NCBI GenBank assembly: GCA_964434935.1
Contig: CAYSWS010000003.1
Span: forward strand, 1 to 64,000
Reading direction: 5' to 3'
From: CAYSWS01 sp964434935
GTDB lineage: Bacteria > Patescibacteriota > WWE3 > UBA101185 > UBA10185
DNA length: 64,000 nucleotides
Position 1 is the first letter of the stretch. The number at the start of each line of letters is the position of its first letter. Position numbers and translations under genes: made by a program. Of the stretch, positions 44,853-51,749 are shown in pieces. The notes beneath the pieces were generated by a model, which had not been told where the DNA came from, did no database searches, and saw only the letters and a program-made list of their open reading frames with translations.

Positions 44853-46042
44853 AGGGCAGCCTCTTGTAAGACCTGGTTGTACTTGTGACTTAAAACATCC
44901 CAACTGCGCACCCGACACATAGTTTTGGAGAATCTCTCCAGCTTGTCCAGGTTGTGCATTGCCCACAGTATCTTATTCTTCACAGGTTTATCAAGATCAA
45001 AACATATCTCGTCGATGGAAATACCGGCCTCATCCAAAGCTTCCTTCATATCGCCTGAGTTAAAATAGCCCCTCAAAGCACTGGAAAGCAGCACTCCCAT
45101 ACCCTGTGAAAAAGCATGCGCTAAAGGCGCAGAGGAAGACATGAACACGGTGTAAGGTAGTATCAACATATCAGCCGCACAGAAATAATAAAGCATTTGC
45201 TCCTCCGGTATAAAACCGGTGGCCAGGGCTCCCCTCTCCTTGGCCTTGCTTAGTATCTCATCGACAAAAGCTTTGTATTCAGGCTCATGTAGATGATTTG
45301 GATTTGCTCCACCACCAATTATCAACTTCACTCCGTCTATCTCTTCCCATATGTCCAACAGCTCTTTTACTCCTTTATAGTGGGCAATAAAACCAAAATA
45401 AAGCACATATTTCGCCGATGGGTCCAGCCCCAATTTTTCTCTGGCAACTTGTTTATCAATATGAGGTTCTTGTATAACAGCTAGTGGAATAACGGTGATC
45501 TTGGCATTATTACCCATTCTCTCTTTGAACTCTTCTTCAAACACTACCAGGCGATGGGATACGAACAGTAGATAGGAATAGAATAATTTCCTGATGGAAG
45601 AGAAAAAAAAGGTTTTCAGAGGGTTTCTGGCAAAAGTAGATATGCCGCCGCCTAATACCTGATGCACTATCAGGACTAGCCTTTTGCCTCTAAGTTTGAG
45701 AAAAAGCATCATAAGTAAGGCAAAGGCCACATGCGGGAAGTTGCCGAACATGAACATCTCAAAAGGCAGCACAATGACCTTATTATCTGCCTGGGCAGCC
45801 CTGACAAAAAGCTTGAACAAACTTAAAAAGCTGCCCCTCTTCCATACTCTTTCCACTTGGATCTTGTTCTCAACGTAAGCCTCCCTCTTATCGAACACCT
45901 CAGCCCACACCTTAAGCTTAATGTCGGGATTGGCCTTGATCAAGGCTAGCAAAGTGACTTTGGTGTAATAACCCACACCCACGGTCTTCTCACCATGGAT
46001 CTGTGACTTTTCAGGGTAGCTTGAAATAACTAAGTATTCCAT
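44849..46042 (-). CDS. Glycosyltransferase family 4 (GT-B fold)
   Basis: This 397-residue cytosolic transferase has VKLIIGGGANPNHLHEPEYKAFVDEIL and ALATGFIPEEQMLYYFCAADMLILPYTVFMSSSAPLAHAFSQGMGVLLSS, the C-terminal half of a GT4 fold (usual EX7E region altered to FMSSSAPLA). TATAAT at 46051-46056 is 8 bases before the ATG. It shares a 4-base overlap with the next membrane gene, indicating an operon for a polyprenol-linked or surface glycan. Confidence 0.85.
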   Translation of the reverse strand: MEYLVISSYPEKSQIHGEKTVGVGYYTKVTLLALIKANPDIKLKVWAEVFDKREAYVENKIQVERVWKRGSFLSLFKLFVRAAQADNKVIVLPFEMFMFGNFPHVAFALLMMLFLKLRGKRLVLIVHQVLGGGISTFARNPLKTFFFSSIRKLFYSYLLFVSHRLVVFEEEFKERMGNNAKITVIPLAVIQEPHIDKQVAREKLGLDPSAKYVLYFGFIAHYKGVKELLDIWEEIDGVKLIIGGGANPNHLHEPEYKAFVDEILSKAKERGALATGFIPEEQMLYYFCAADMLILPYTVFMSSSAPLAHAFSQGMGVLLSSALRGYFNSGDMKEALDEAGISIDEICFDLDKPVKNKILWAMHNLDKLERFSKTMCRVRSWDVLSHKYNQVLQEAAL

Positions 46043-46050
46043 ATATGTAT

Positions 46051-46056
46051 ATTATA
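46051..46056 (-). promoter_or_regulatory. -10 box of GT4 gene (leaderless type)
   Basis: TATAAT is 8 bases before the ATG at 46042. It lies in the 18-base gap after the GT2 gene, so GT4 may also be made from its own start. Confidence 0.4.
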
Positions 46057-46060
46057 GAGT

Positions 46061-46852
46061 TTAATTTGTGGCCAAACCAAATCTGGAAGCCAGTCTCCTG
46101 GCATAACCCAGTTCGTATCTGCCGGTGAGCTCGTTGACCCTTATCTTGATGAGATCAGCTAGTGAGGTGAATATGGCTTTGGAAAGCTTAACTTTTGAGT
46201 CTTTGTCATCGGACCAGGCAACGGCTTGTTCGACAATATTGTAGCCAAGCCTGCCGGCCAAAAATAAGATCTCGGAATCATAGCCCCATCTATCTATCTT
46301 GCTTCTACTGAAAATGTCATCTTTAGCCTCTCTGGAGAAAGCTTTGAAACCGCAAGTGAAATCAGTTACCCAGGTATTTAAAATCAATTGGGAAAGCAGT
46401 GTGTAAGCTCTGCCTAATATTTCCCTATGTCTGGGCTGATGCTTGATGACGGTTGATTCTCCGTTCTTTCTGGTACCAACAATGATAGGCCTATTGGCTT
46501 GCATATGAGGCACGAGCTTTTCCAGCTCTGTTAATGGGGTGGCCATATCAGCATCGAAAAATAAAGTGTAGTCACTATCGGAATGCTCCATGCCTGTTTT
46601 GATGGCATAGCCTTTACCTCTATTTTTAGGATAGGTGACGAATTTAACTTCAGCCCCGGTTCCATTTTCAATATTTTGATAAATACTTCTTAGAACTTCT
46701 AAGGTGTAGTCCTTACTGCCGTCATTAACGAATATTATTTTTTCCAGTTCCAGATACGGGGGAATGACCACATTTTTCAAAGCGGTAGATGTTTTTATTA
46801 ATCTTTTTTCTTCATTATATACAGGTATAACGAAACTTATAGTTTTTGTCAT
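46061..46852 (-). CDS. Glycosyltransferase family 2, dolichyl-phosphate glucosyltransferase-like
   Basis: GT2 proteins of this type make polyprenyl-phosphate-glucose or -mannose for later membrane transfer. The 263 residues contain FVIPVYNEEKRLIKTSTAL, FVNDGSKDYTLEVL, KNRGKGYAIKTGMEHSDSDYTLFFDADMATPLTELEKL (the DAD motif) and FTCGFKAFSREAKDDIF. WGYDSEILFLAGRLGYNIVEQAVAW is typical of the ALG5-like branch. It probably supplies the lipid-linked donor for the GT-C membrane proteins downstream. A promoter with a palindrome in its spacer precedes it. Confidence 0.9.
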   Translation of the reverse strand: MTKTISFVIPVYNEEKRLIKTSTALKNVVIPPYLELEKIIFVNDGSKDYTLEVLRSIYQNIENGTGAEVKFVTYPKNRGKGYAIKTGMEHSDSDYTLFFDADMATPLTELEKLVPHMQANRPIIVGTRKNGESTVIKHQPRHREILGRAYTLLSQLILNTWVTDFTCGFKAFSREAKDDIFSRSKIDRWGYDSEILFLAGRLGYNIVEQAVAWSDDKDSKVKLSKAIFTSLADLIKIRVNELTGRYELGYARRLASRFGLATN

Positions 46853-46885
46853 GTCTCAGTTCCTTTCAACTTTAATGACCGTGTC

Positions 46886-46914
46886 ATTATACTATAGGTA
46901 ACCTATAGCGTCAA
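46886..46914 (-). promoter_or_regulatory. Promoter with palindromic operator in the spacer
   Basis: TTGACG (46909-46914) and TATAAT (46886-46891) frame a 17-base spacer at 46892-46908. The spacer itself is a perfect palindrome (CTATAGGT, one central base, ACCTATAG). A dyad filling the entire spacer suggests a regulator that binds under the polymerase. The leader has an AAAGGA site before the GT2 ATG. Confidence 0.7.
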
Positions 46915-47000
46915 GTTGAGAGGAAGCGCTTTGTCTTATTCTGTGGGAGGATTAGATCTCTATGTTTAAAGGCACGATGCCGACCAAAGGCCAGATCATG

Positions 47001-47070
47001 CTCTTAAAAAAGAGACGTACTAGAAGAGGATGTGGTGGTTATGGGGGTTACCCATTCCTCTTCTAGTACG
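47001..47070 (-). terminator. Terminator with perfect 15-bp stem
   Basis: CGTACTAGAAGAGGA (47016-47030) and its exact complement (47056-47070) enclose a 25-base loop. On the minus strand GTCTCTTTTTT follows, itself part of a small CTCTT/AAGAG hairpin. It ends the gene at 47141-48421. The remaining sequence between 46915 and 47000 shows nothing recognisable. Confidence 0.85.
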
Positions 47071-47140
47071 ATTGATGGTGTTGACCCCAAATTGAGGGTC
47101 GCGACCGGTTTAGATTTGTTACTTAGTGTGGCGGTATTAC

Positions 47141-48421
47141 TTATTGCGAACAGGAGGGTGCATTGGTGACAGTACTTGCGTATATGCCAGGTAAGTTGGA
47201 GAATGCTTCACACTCACTTGAAAAGTCATCAAGGTAGAAAAGTATGACATTCCCAGTACCTGATATATCTGCGGGACCGACAACCCAACTCCAAGATCCG
47301 CCGTTTTCGATAGCACAAGCTGCTCCATCGAAGCATTCGGTATTATCATAGGTGCCAAGGCCGCCCGTGTACACTGCAAAGGCACCAAAGCCGTTCTTGA
47401 CGGTGCCAATAGAGATGAACCCGTTGTTCCCGCTGCGCTCCCATACTTCACGTAGCCTTACGGCAAGAAGGGGGTTGATCCTGTACATCAGTTGAGAGGG
47501 CAGCTCAGGGCATTCGGACATTTCACCAAGGAAGGAGATGAGGTGCTCAATGGATGCGTGTTCAATTTCAGCCATCCATTTGGCCCAACATGCTCCTCCC
47601 CCTCCGGGGATCTCTCTTTCGATGCGGAAGGTTCCCGCCCAGATCAGATCTCTGTGAAGGCCGGGGCCTCGGTACTCAGTATCCCTATTTCCATCAACCA
47701 GATTGATCTCGCATATAAGCCAACCATCGCAAAAAGCTTCTCGCGGCTGACCGTCTGCAGAGTCTTTCACATCCCAAAACCAAGCAACGCCCTCTTCTCC
47801 GGGAACCACCATAAGTGATAGACCTACCAGATTGGACATTGCCTCAGTCTTGGCTTCCAAGGTCATGGATGCAAAGTCATCTGGTAGTCCGGGGGGCCAT
47901 GGTATTTGGTTGTCGGTATCTACAGGATTGGGTCCAGGGACTACTGTGGGTACTGAAACCCAGGATCCTCCAGTATTACCGCTTCCCTGTCCCGTGGTTG
48001 CCGGTGCCGATTCTGAATCATTTGCCGAAGCAGCTGGTGCTGATTGCACATCTTGAGATTCTGCCACGGCGGGAGCTGATTCTGGAACTGGAGCGGTGTT
48101 ACCGCTTTCTGTCCCGATACCGAGATCGCCAAGAGATGGTAATTCCGGCACAGCCGCCACACTCAGTTTTTCACGTGAACCCTCAAGACCGACCACGCCG
48201 GCCAACCCGGCCGCTACTGGCTCTGAGACTTGGGCTTGAATGAAGTCTTTGATCCTTGTCGGACCAACGACGACAACAAAGACAGAAGCGGAACACAACG
48301 TAGTGATTAGCATTACAGCCACTACGGCTAAAACGATCCAGGTCGACTTGCTCGGGGATTTGTTCTCTTTCACACTTACTGTTACAGGGTCGTGCTCTTG
48401 CTCATTCATTTCTTTTTCCAT
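47141..48421 (-). CDS. Membrane-anchored protein of unknown function (426 aa)
   Basis: A short cytosolic start (MEKEMNEQEHDPVTVSVKENK) precedes a membrane segment at about residues 29-52 (TWIVLAVVAVMLITTLCSASVFVVVVG). A low-complexity Ser/Ala/Pro region lies at about 90-180. The rest is a Cys- and Trp-rich outer domain (EAFCDGWLICEINLVDG, GGGGACWAKWMAEIEHAS, TECFDGAACAIENGGSWSWVVG, SSECEAFSNLPGIYASTVTNAPSC). Paired cysteines suggest disulphide bonds. No family is recognised. It has a promoter, an unusually long leader and a strong AGGAGG site. Confidence 0.75.
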   Translation of the reverse strand: MEKEMNEQEHDPVTVSVKENKSPSKSTWIVLAVVAVMLITTLCSASVFVVVVGPTRIKDFIQAQVSEPVAAGLAGVVGLEGSREKLSVAAVPELPSLGDLGIGTESGNTAPVPESAPAVAESQDVQSAPAASANDSESAPATTGQGSGNTGGSWVSVPTVVPGPNPVDTDNQIPWPPGLPDDFASMTLEAKTEAMSNLVGLSLMVVPGEEGVAWFWDVKDSADGQPREAFCDGWLICEINLVDGNRDTEYRGPGLHRDLIWAGTFRIEREIPGGGGACWAKWMAEIEHASIEHLISFLGEMSECPELPSQLMYRINPLLAVRLREVWERSGNNGFISIGTVKNGFGAFAVYTGGLGTYDNTECFDGAACAIENGGSWSWVVGPADISGTGNVILFYLDDFSSECEAFSNLPGIYASTVTNAPSCSQ

Positions 48422-48696
48422 CTTAAGCCTCCTAGGCTCTCTACGAGATTATTCCGATTTTTTTCCACCACGTGTCGTTGTCTGCAGCTCCTCCTTTGTA
48501 ATTTAAAACCACCACCACTTTCCACCCACAAAGATTTGTAGGCACAAAGCGGCGGTAGTTTTAAAACCTTTTTTAACCACACTAAATTTGCAAAGTACAA
48601 AGTGGCTTTATGTAAACCACTAATATCTGCACAGCTACAAAGCTGCGCACGTATCAGCAGTTTAAAATTGGATCAAGTGGAATTGTTAATTTAACT
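48422..48696 (-). promoter_or_regulatory. Long structured mRNA leader (about 275 nt)
   Basis: The distance between the predicted transcript start and the ATG at 48421 is about 275 bases. It contains several hairpins (CAGCTTTGTAGCTG; GTGGTTTACATAAAGCCAC) and four CTTTGT motifs, plus an AAAGGAGGAGCTGC purine-rich site about 100 bases before the ATG in addition to the real AGGAGG. A riboswitch or other cis-acting RNA is possible but no known class was recognised. Confidence 0.45.
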
Positions 48697-48702
48697 GCGC
48701 AA

Positions 48703-48731
48703 ATAATACTACAGGGTGATTATAATGTCAA
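48703..48731 (-). promoter_or_regulatory. Promoter of the 426-aa protein gene
   Basis: TTGACA (48726-48731) and TATTAT (48703-48708) are 17 bases apart. Confidence 0.75.
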
Positions 48732-48739
48732 CATGCAAA

Positions 48740-48797
48740 AGACGGCCGGTTCGAATTAGTGAACACTCAACATGAGTGCATTCGAAACCGGCCATCT
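48740..48797 (-). terminator. Terminator of the small membrane protein gene
   Basis: AGACGGCCGGTTCGAA and TTCGAAACCGGCCATCT form a long stem with a nested CACTCA/TGAGTG hairpin. TCTTTTGC follows on the minus strand. It sits directly ahead of the next promoter. Confidence 0.85.
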
Positions 48798-48803
48798 GCC
48801 ATA

Positions 48804-49049
48804 CTATCTGCAATTCCCAAAAAGAGCTGCCCAGATCATGTTCCAATTGGTAGCTGCAATTATAGTAAATAGCCACAGGCATACCGAGGAACCTCCAACA
48901 ACAAGCACAGCGCAACCAACACCTTTCCGAAATCCTTTGCTGTTTGCTTTGGCAAGATCTTTATCCGTGTATTGTTGGTTATCAAGGGTCTCAGAGTATT
49001 CCTGAACATCTTCTTGCTCTTTCTTTTCGACTTCAATATCCTGCGTCAT
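48804..49049 (-). CDS. Small single-pass membrane protein (81 aa)
   Basis: The charged first half (MTQDIEVEKKEQEDVQEYSETLDNQQYTDKDLAKANSKGFRKG) is followed by one membrane segment (VGCAVLVVGGSSVCLWLFTIIAA) and a short end. The frame is open to 49124, but AAAGGAG 11 bases before the ATG at 49049 sets the start. It has its own promoter and terminator. No family is recognised; its layout echoes that of the 426-residue neighbour (acidic cytosolic start, then a membrane segment). Confidence 0.7.
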   Translation of the reverse strand: MTQDIEVEKKEQEDVQEYSETLDNQQYTDKDLAKANSKGFRKGVGCAVLVVGGSSVCLWLFTIIAATNWNMIWAALFGNCR

Positions 49050-49095
49050 GGGTAATTCTCCTTTGTTTGTGATGATAGCGATTTGTCTTATCAAC

Positions 49096-49124
49096 ATTAT
49101 ATATCCAAGTGCCAGAACCGTCAA
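49096..49124 (-). promoter_or_regulatory. Promoter of the 81-aa protein gene
   Basis: TTGACG (49119-49124) and TATAAT (49096-49101) are separated by 17 bases; a leader of about 40 bases carries AAAGGAG. From 49130 to 49330 no supported feature was seen. Confidence 0.8.
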
Positions 49125-49332
49125 TGGCTATAGGTTCATAATGATAAGCTTATAGTCACTTCAATGCACATGATAATGAACCTTACCACATCTCATAACT
49201 GCAACCATAAAATCAAAATAATGCAACCTCTATCGCTGGTATTATGTTTTGTACAGTAGTAGTTTGGATATTACCTGCTTCTCCTGTCCAGAAGCATGAA
49301 ATTATTCCACCTCGTGTGGATGCATTTCGTAG

Positions 49333-49386
49333 AAAATCGCTCTGTGGCTGTCGCGCTTTATGTCGCTTCTCGTGGGGCGATTTTTT
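49333..49386 (-). terminator. Terminator of the rpsA-clpC-radA-PIN operon
   Basis: AAAATCGC (49333-49340) pairs with GCGATTTT (49377-49384) around a long loop that can fold internally. T-runs occur on both strands, so it may be bidirectional. Confidence 0.65.
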
Positions 49387-49402
49387 AGTGGAGAGATTGG
49401 CG

Positions 49403-50374
49403 CTAAGAGGACTGTTCTTCCTTGCTGTTATCGTCTAAATCACAAAATACCATTTTACCCGCTTTTGATTGTATGACCCTTTGCACCTTAGCTATAACCG
49501 TCTTACCAGACATCTCATCCGCGTCTTTAACCACCACCATGGAACCATCCGGCATATAACCTATGCCTTGCCTTTTCTCTTTGCCTTTGTGCTGAATGGC
49601 AACTTCCAGGGTCTCTCCCGGCAAGACATTAAGCTTCACCGCTTCCACCAGTTCGTTAACATTTAAGACCTCCACACTCTGAGCCTGTGCCAGCTTGTTC
49701 AAATTAAAATCTTGGGTCATGAGCTTAAGTTTGTGTTTTTTCGAAAAATCTAACAGTTTGGCATCCACACCCTCTTCCTTGGATTTCATGGAGGGGAACA
49801 CTACAGTGGTCTTTCCTTTAAGTTTTTTAACTATGTCCAAACCCCTCCTGCCCCTTTCCCTCTTTAACTTGTTCGAACTATCCGAGATCAGATGCAGCTC
49901 GTTCATGACCGCTGTGGGGATGACCAAAGTCTTATCCAAAAAACCGGTCTTTACTATGTCATAGATCCGGCCGTCTACCAGCACCGAAGTATCCAGAACC
50001 ACGCTATTGTGAAGCTGCTCTTGCAGTTTCTGCCTTTCCATTTCTGCTTTTTGTTTTTGCTTGTCCCGTTTTCTCTTTTCCATCTTGGAGGACTGCTGGT
50101 CCCAAAAGTCTCCCACAACCCTGGCCACGGTAGCCGCAATAATACTTTCGGCCCAATCTTTGACCTTAACAAAGGCCACCGGCACTAAAAAGAACCCGAC
50201 CAACGCCGCCACCAGCGATATAAGAACCTCCGCCAAATATTTAACTCCATAGAGAGGATTTTCTTTGAAAAAAGAGCCGTAGGACAAATTAAAAGCCAGT
50301 ATCAAAAATACGGCCGATATAATACCCCTGGTCAGCAGATTTAACGGTTTTTCTTGGTCGTTCTCGCCGGTCAT
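49403..50374 (-). CDS. Membrane PIN-TRAM domain RNase-like protein (YacL family)
   Basis: Two N-terminal membrane segments (GIISAVFLILAFNLSYG and VLISLVAALVGFFLVPVAF) precede a coiled, Lys/Gln-rich stretch. The PIN domain follows, with acidic residues in VVLDTSVLVDGRI, VMNELHLI, VDAKLLDF and MTQDFNL. A TRAM domain ends it (VLPGETLEVAIQHKGKEKRQGIGYMPDGSMVVVKDADEMSGKTVIAKVQRVIQSKAGKMVFC). The 323-residue length is close to Bacillus YacL. The radA-YacL order is also typical of Gram-positive bacteria. Confidence 0.9.
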   Translation of the reverse strand: MTGENDQEKPLNLLTRGIISAVFLILAFNLSYGSFFKENPLYGVKYLAEVLISLVAALVGFFLVPVAFVKVKDWAESIIAATVARVVGDFWDQQSSKMEKRKRDKQKQKAEMERQKLQEQLHNSVVLDTSVLVDGRIYDIVKTGFLDKTLVIPTAVMNELHLISDSSNKLKRERGRRGLDIVKKLKGKTTVVFPSMKSKEEGVDAKLLDFSKKHKLKLMTQDFNLNKLAQAQSVEVLNVNELVEAVKLNVLPGETLEVAIQHKGKEKRQGIGYMPDGSMVVVKDADEMSGKTVIAKVQRVIQSKAGKMVFCDLDDNSKEEQSS

Positions 50375-50410
50375 AACCTAAGTTTAACAGTAAACGACAA
50401 AAGGGGAAAA

Positions 50411-51745
50411 TCACTCACCTAGGGAGTTTTTAATGGCTTGATTGATATTGGACACAACGGCGGGGCTTATGACTTTTGTGTAGCCCAGTTTTTTAATTTC
50501 TTTTGTTCGAATGTCCTGGTAGGGCACTTTGCGTACACCGCCCGAGAGATCACATTCTCCAAAGGCCACCACGCCTTTTTTTACCGGCTTATCCATGATC
50601 GACGAGGCAATAGACAGACAAACAGCCAGATCGCAAGAGTATTCTGATACTTTATAGCCGCCGGAGACGCTGAGGTAGACATCGTAATCGGACAACTTGA
50701 GGCCGCATCTTTTTTCTAATGTGGCCAGGAGCACATGCAGCCGGTTGACGTTATAACCACTAGCCGTCCGTTTGGGGTAACCAAAAGAGGTCTTGACTGT
50801 CAAGGCTTGGATCTCAAACAGCAAGGGCCTAAATCCTTCCATGACCACCGTTGTACACGTACCGGAAGCATTTTCTCTATGCTCACCCAAGAATAGTTTT
50901 GAAGGATTTTTCACTTCCTGCATACCTGTTTCCAGCATCTCAAAAATACCCACTTCTGACACCGGCCCGAACCTATTCTTGGTGGTCTTGAGCACCCTGA
51001 ACAAATGGTTGGCGTCACCCTCCAAATAAAGCACTGTATCCACCATATGCTCCAACACCATGGGTCCGGCCACTGTGCCTTCCTTGGTCACATGACCCAC
51101 TAAAATAGCCGGCACGTTCAACTGTTTAGCCGCATCTACTATCTTGGCCGTACAGCCTCTAACTTGCCCCACTGAGCCGGCCATACCGGTCAGATCTTCC
51201 GATTCCAGAGTTTGAATGGAATCAATGATGATAAGCCCCAATTCATTTCCGGCTGAGAAATCCACTATGGAGGCGAGGATCCTCTCTACATTTGTGTCCG
51301 GTACCAGATAAAGATTGCTGGCCTCGTAGCCCATGCGCTCAGTACGTATCTTGATCTGCGAAGGAGACTCTTCCCCGCAAACGTACAAAACATCCACCTG
51401 AGGCATATTCTTGGCAATTTGCGTCAGCAGGGTGCTTTTTCCTATGCCGGGAGTGCCGGCTATCAAGGTGACCTGACCGGGCACAAAGCCCCCGCCCAGC
51501 ACACGGTCGAACTCATTGATATTGGAAGTGATCCTTTTGGTGTCCTTCTTTTTTATATCATCGATCTTAAGCGGCTTTACAGACACGCCCTTGCTTTTAC
51601 CTCCCAGCCCTCCGGAAGCGCCCGGCTTTTCCACCACCGTCTCCACAAAAGTGTTCCAAGCGCTGCATTCAGCACATTGCCCCATCCACTGCAAACTTTG
51701 GAATCCGCACGCCTGGCATATATAAACTGATCTGTTCTTAGCCAT
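50411..51745 (-). CDS. radA: DNA repair protein RadA/Sms
   Basis: RadA is a RecA-like helicase that extends recombination intermediates, including in transformation. The 444 residues have a C4 zinc finger (CQACGFQSLQWMGQCAECSAWN), Walker A GTPGIGKSTLLTQ, the RadA signature KNRFGP and a Lon-protease-like C-terminal domain (GYNVNRLHVLLATLEKRCGLKLSDYDVYLSVSGG). It lies 4 bases after clpC. Its presence complements dprA and comM. Confidence 0.96.
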   Translation of the reverse strand: MAKNRSVYICQACGFQSLQWMGQCAECSAWNTFVETVVEKPGASGGLGGKSKGVSVKPLKIDDIKKKDTKRITSNINEFDRVLGGGFVPGQVTLIAGTPGIGKSTLLTQIAKNMPQVDVLYVCGEESPSQIKIRTERMGYEASNLYLVPDTNVERILASIVDFSAGNELGLIIIDSIQTLESEDLTGMAGSVGQVRGCTAKIVDAAKQLNVPAILVGHVTKEGTVAGPMVLEHMVDTVLYLEGDANHLFRVLKTTKNRFGPVSEVGIFEMLETGMQEVKNPSKLFLGEHRENASGTCTTVVMEGFRPLLFEIQALTVKTSFGYPKRTASGYNVNRLHVLLATLEKRCGLKLSDYDVYLSVSGGYKVSEYSCDLAVCLSIASSIMDKPVKKGVVAFGECDLSGGVRKVPYQDIRTKEIKKLGYTKVISPAVVSNINQAIKNSLGE

Positions 51746-51749
51746 AATA

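Noticed and set aside
48406..48600. Open frame across the long leader on the minus strand
   Set aside because: It has no ribosome site at its start and no recognisable protein features; a leader RNA explains the region better.
49244..49438. Plus-strand frame with a TATTAT near its start
   Set aside because: It runs through the terminator hairpin and into the opposite-strand PIN gene, and its composition is unlike the real proteins here.
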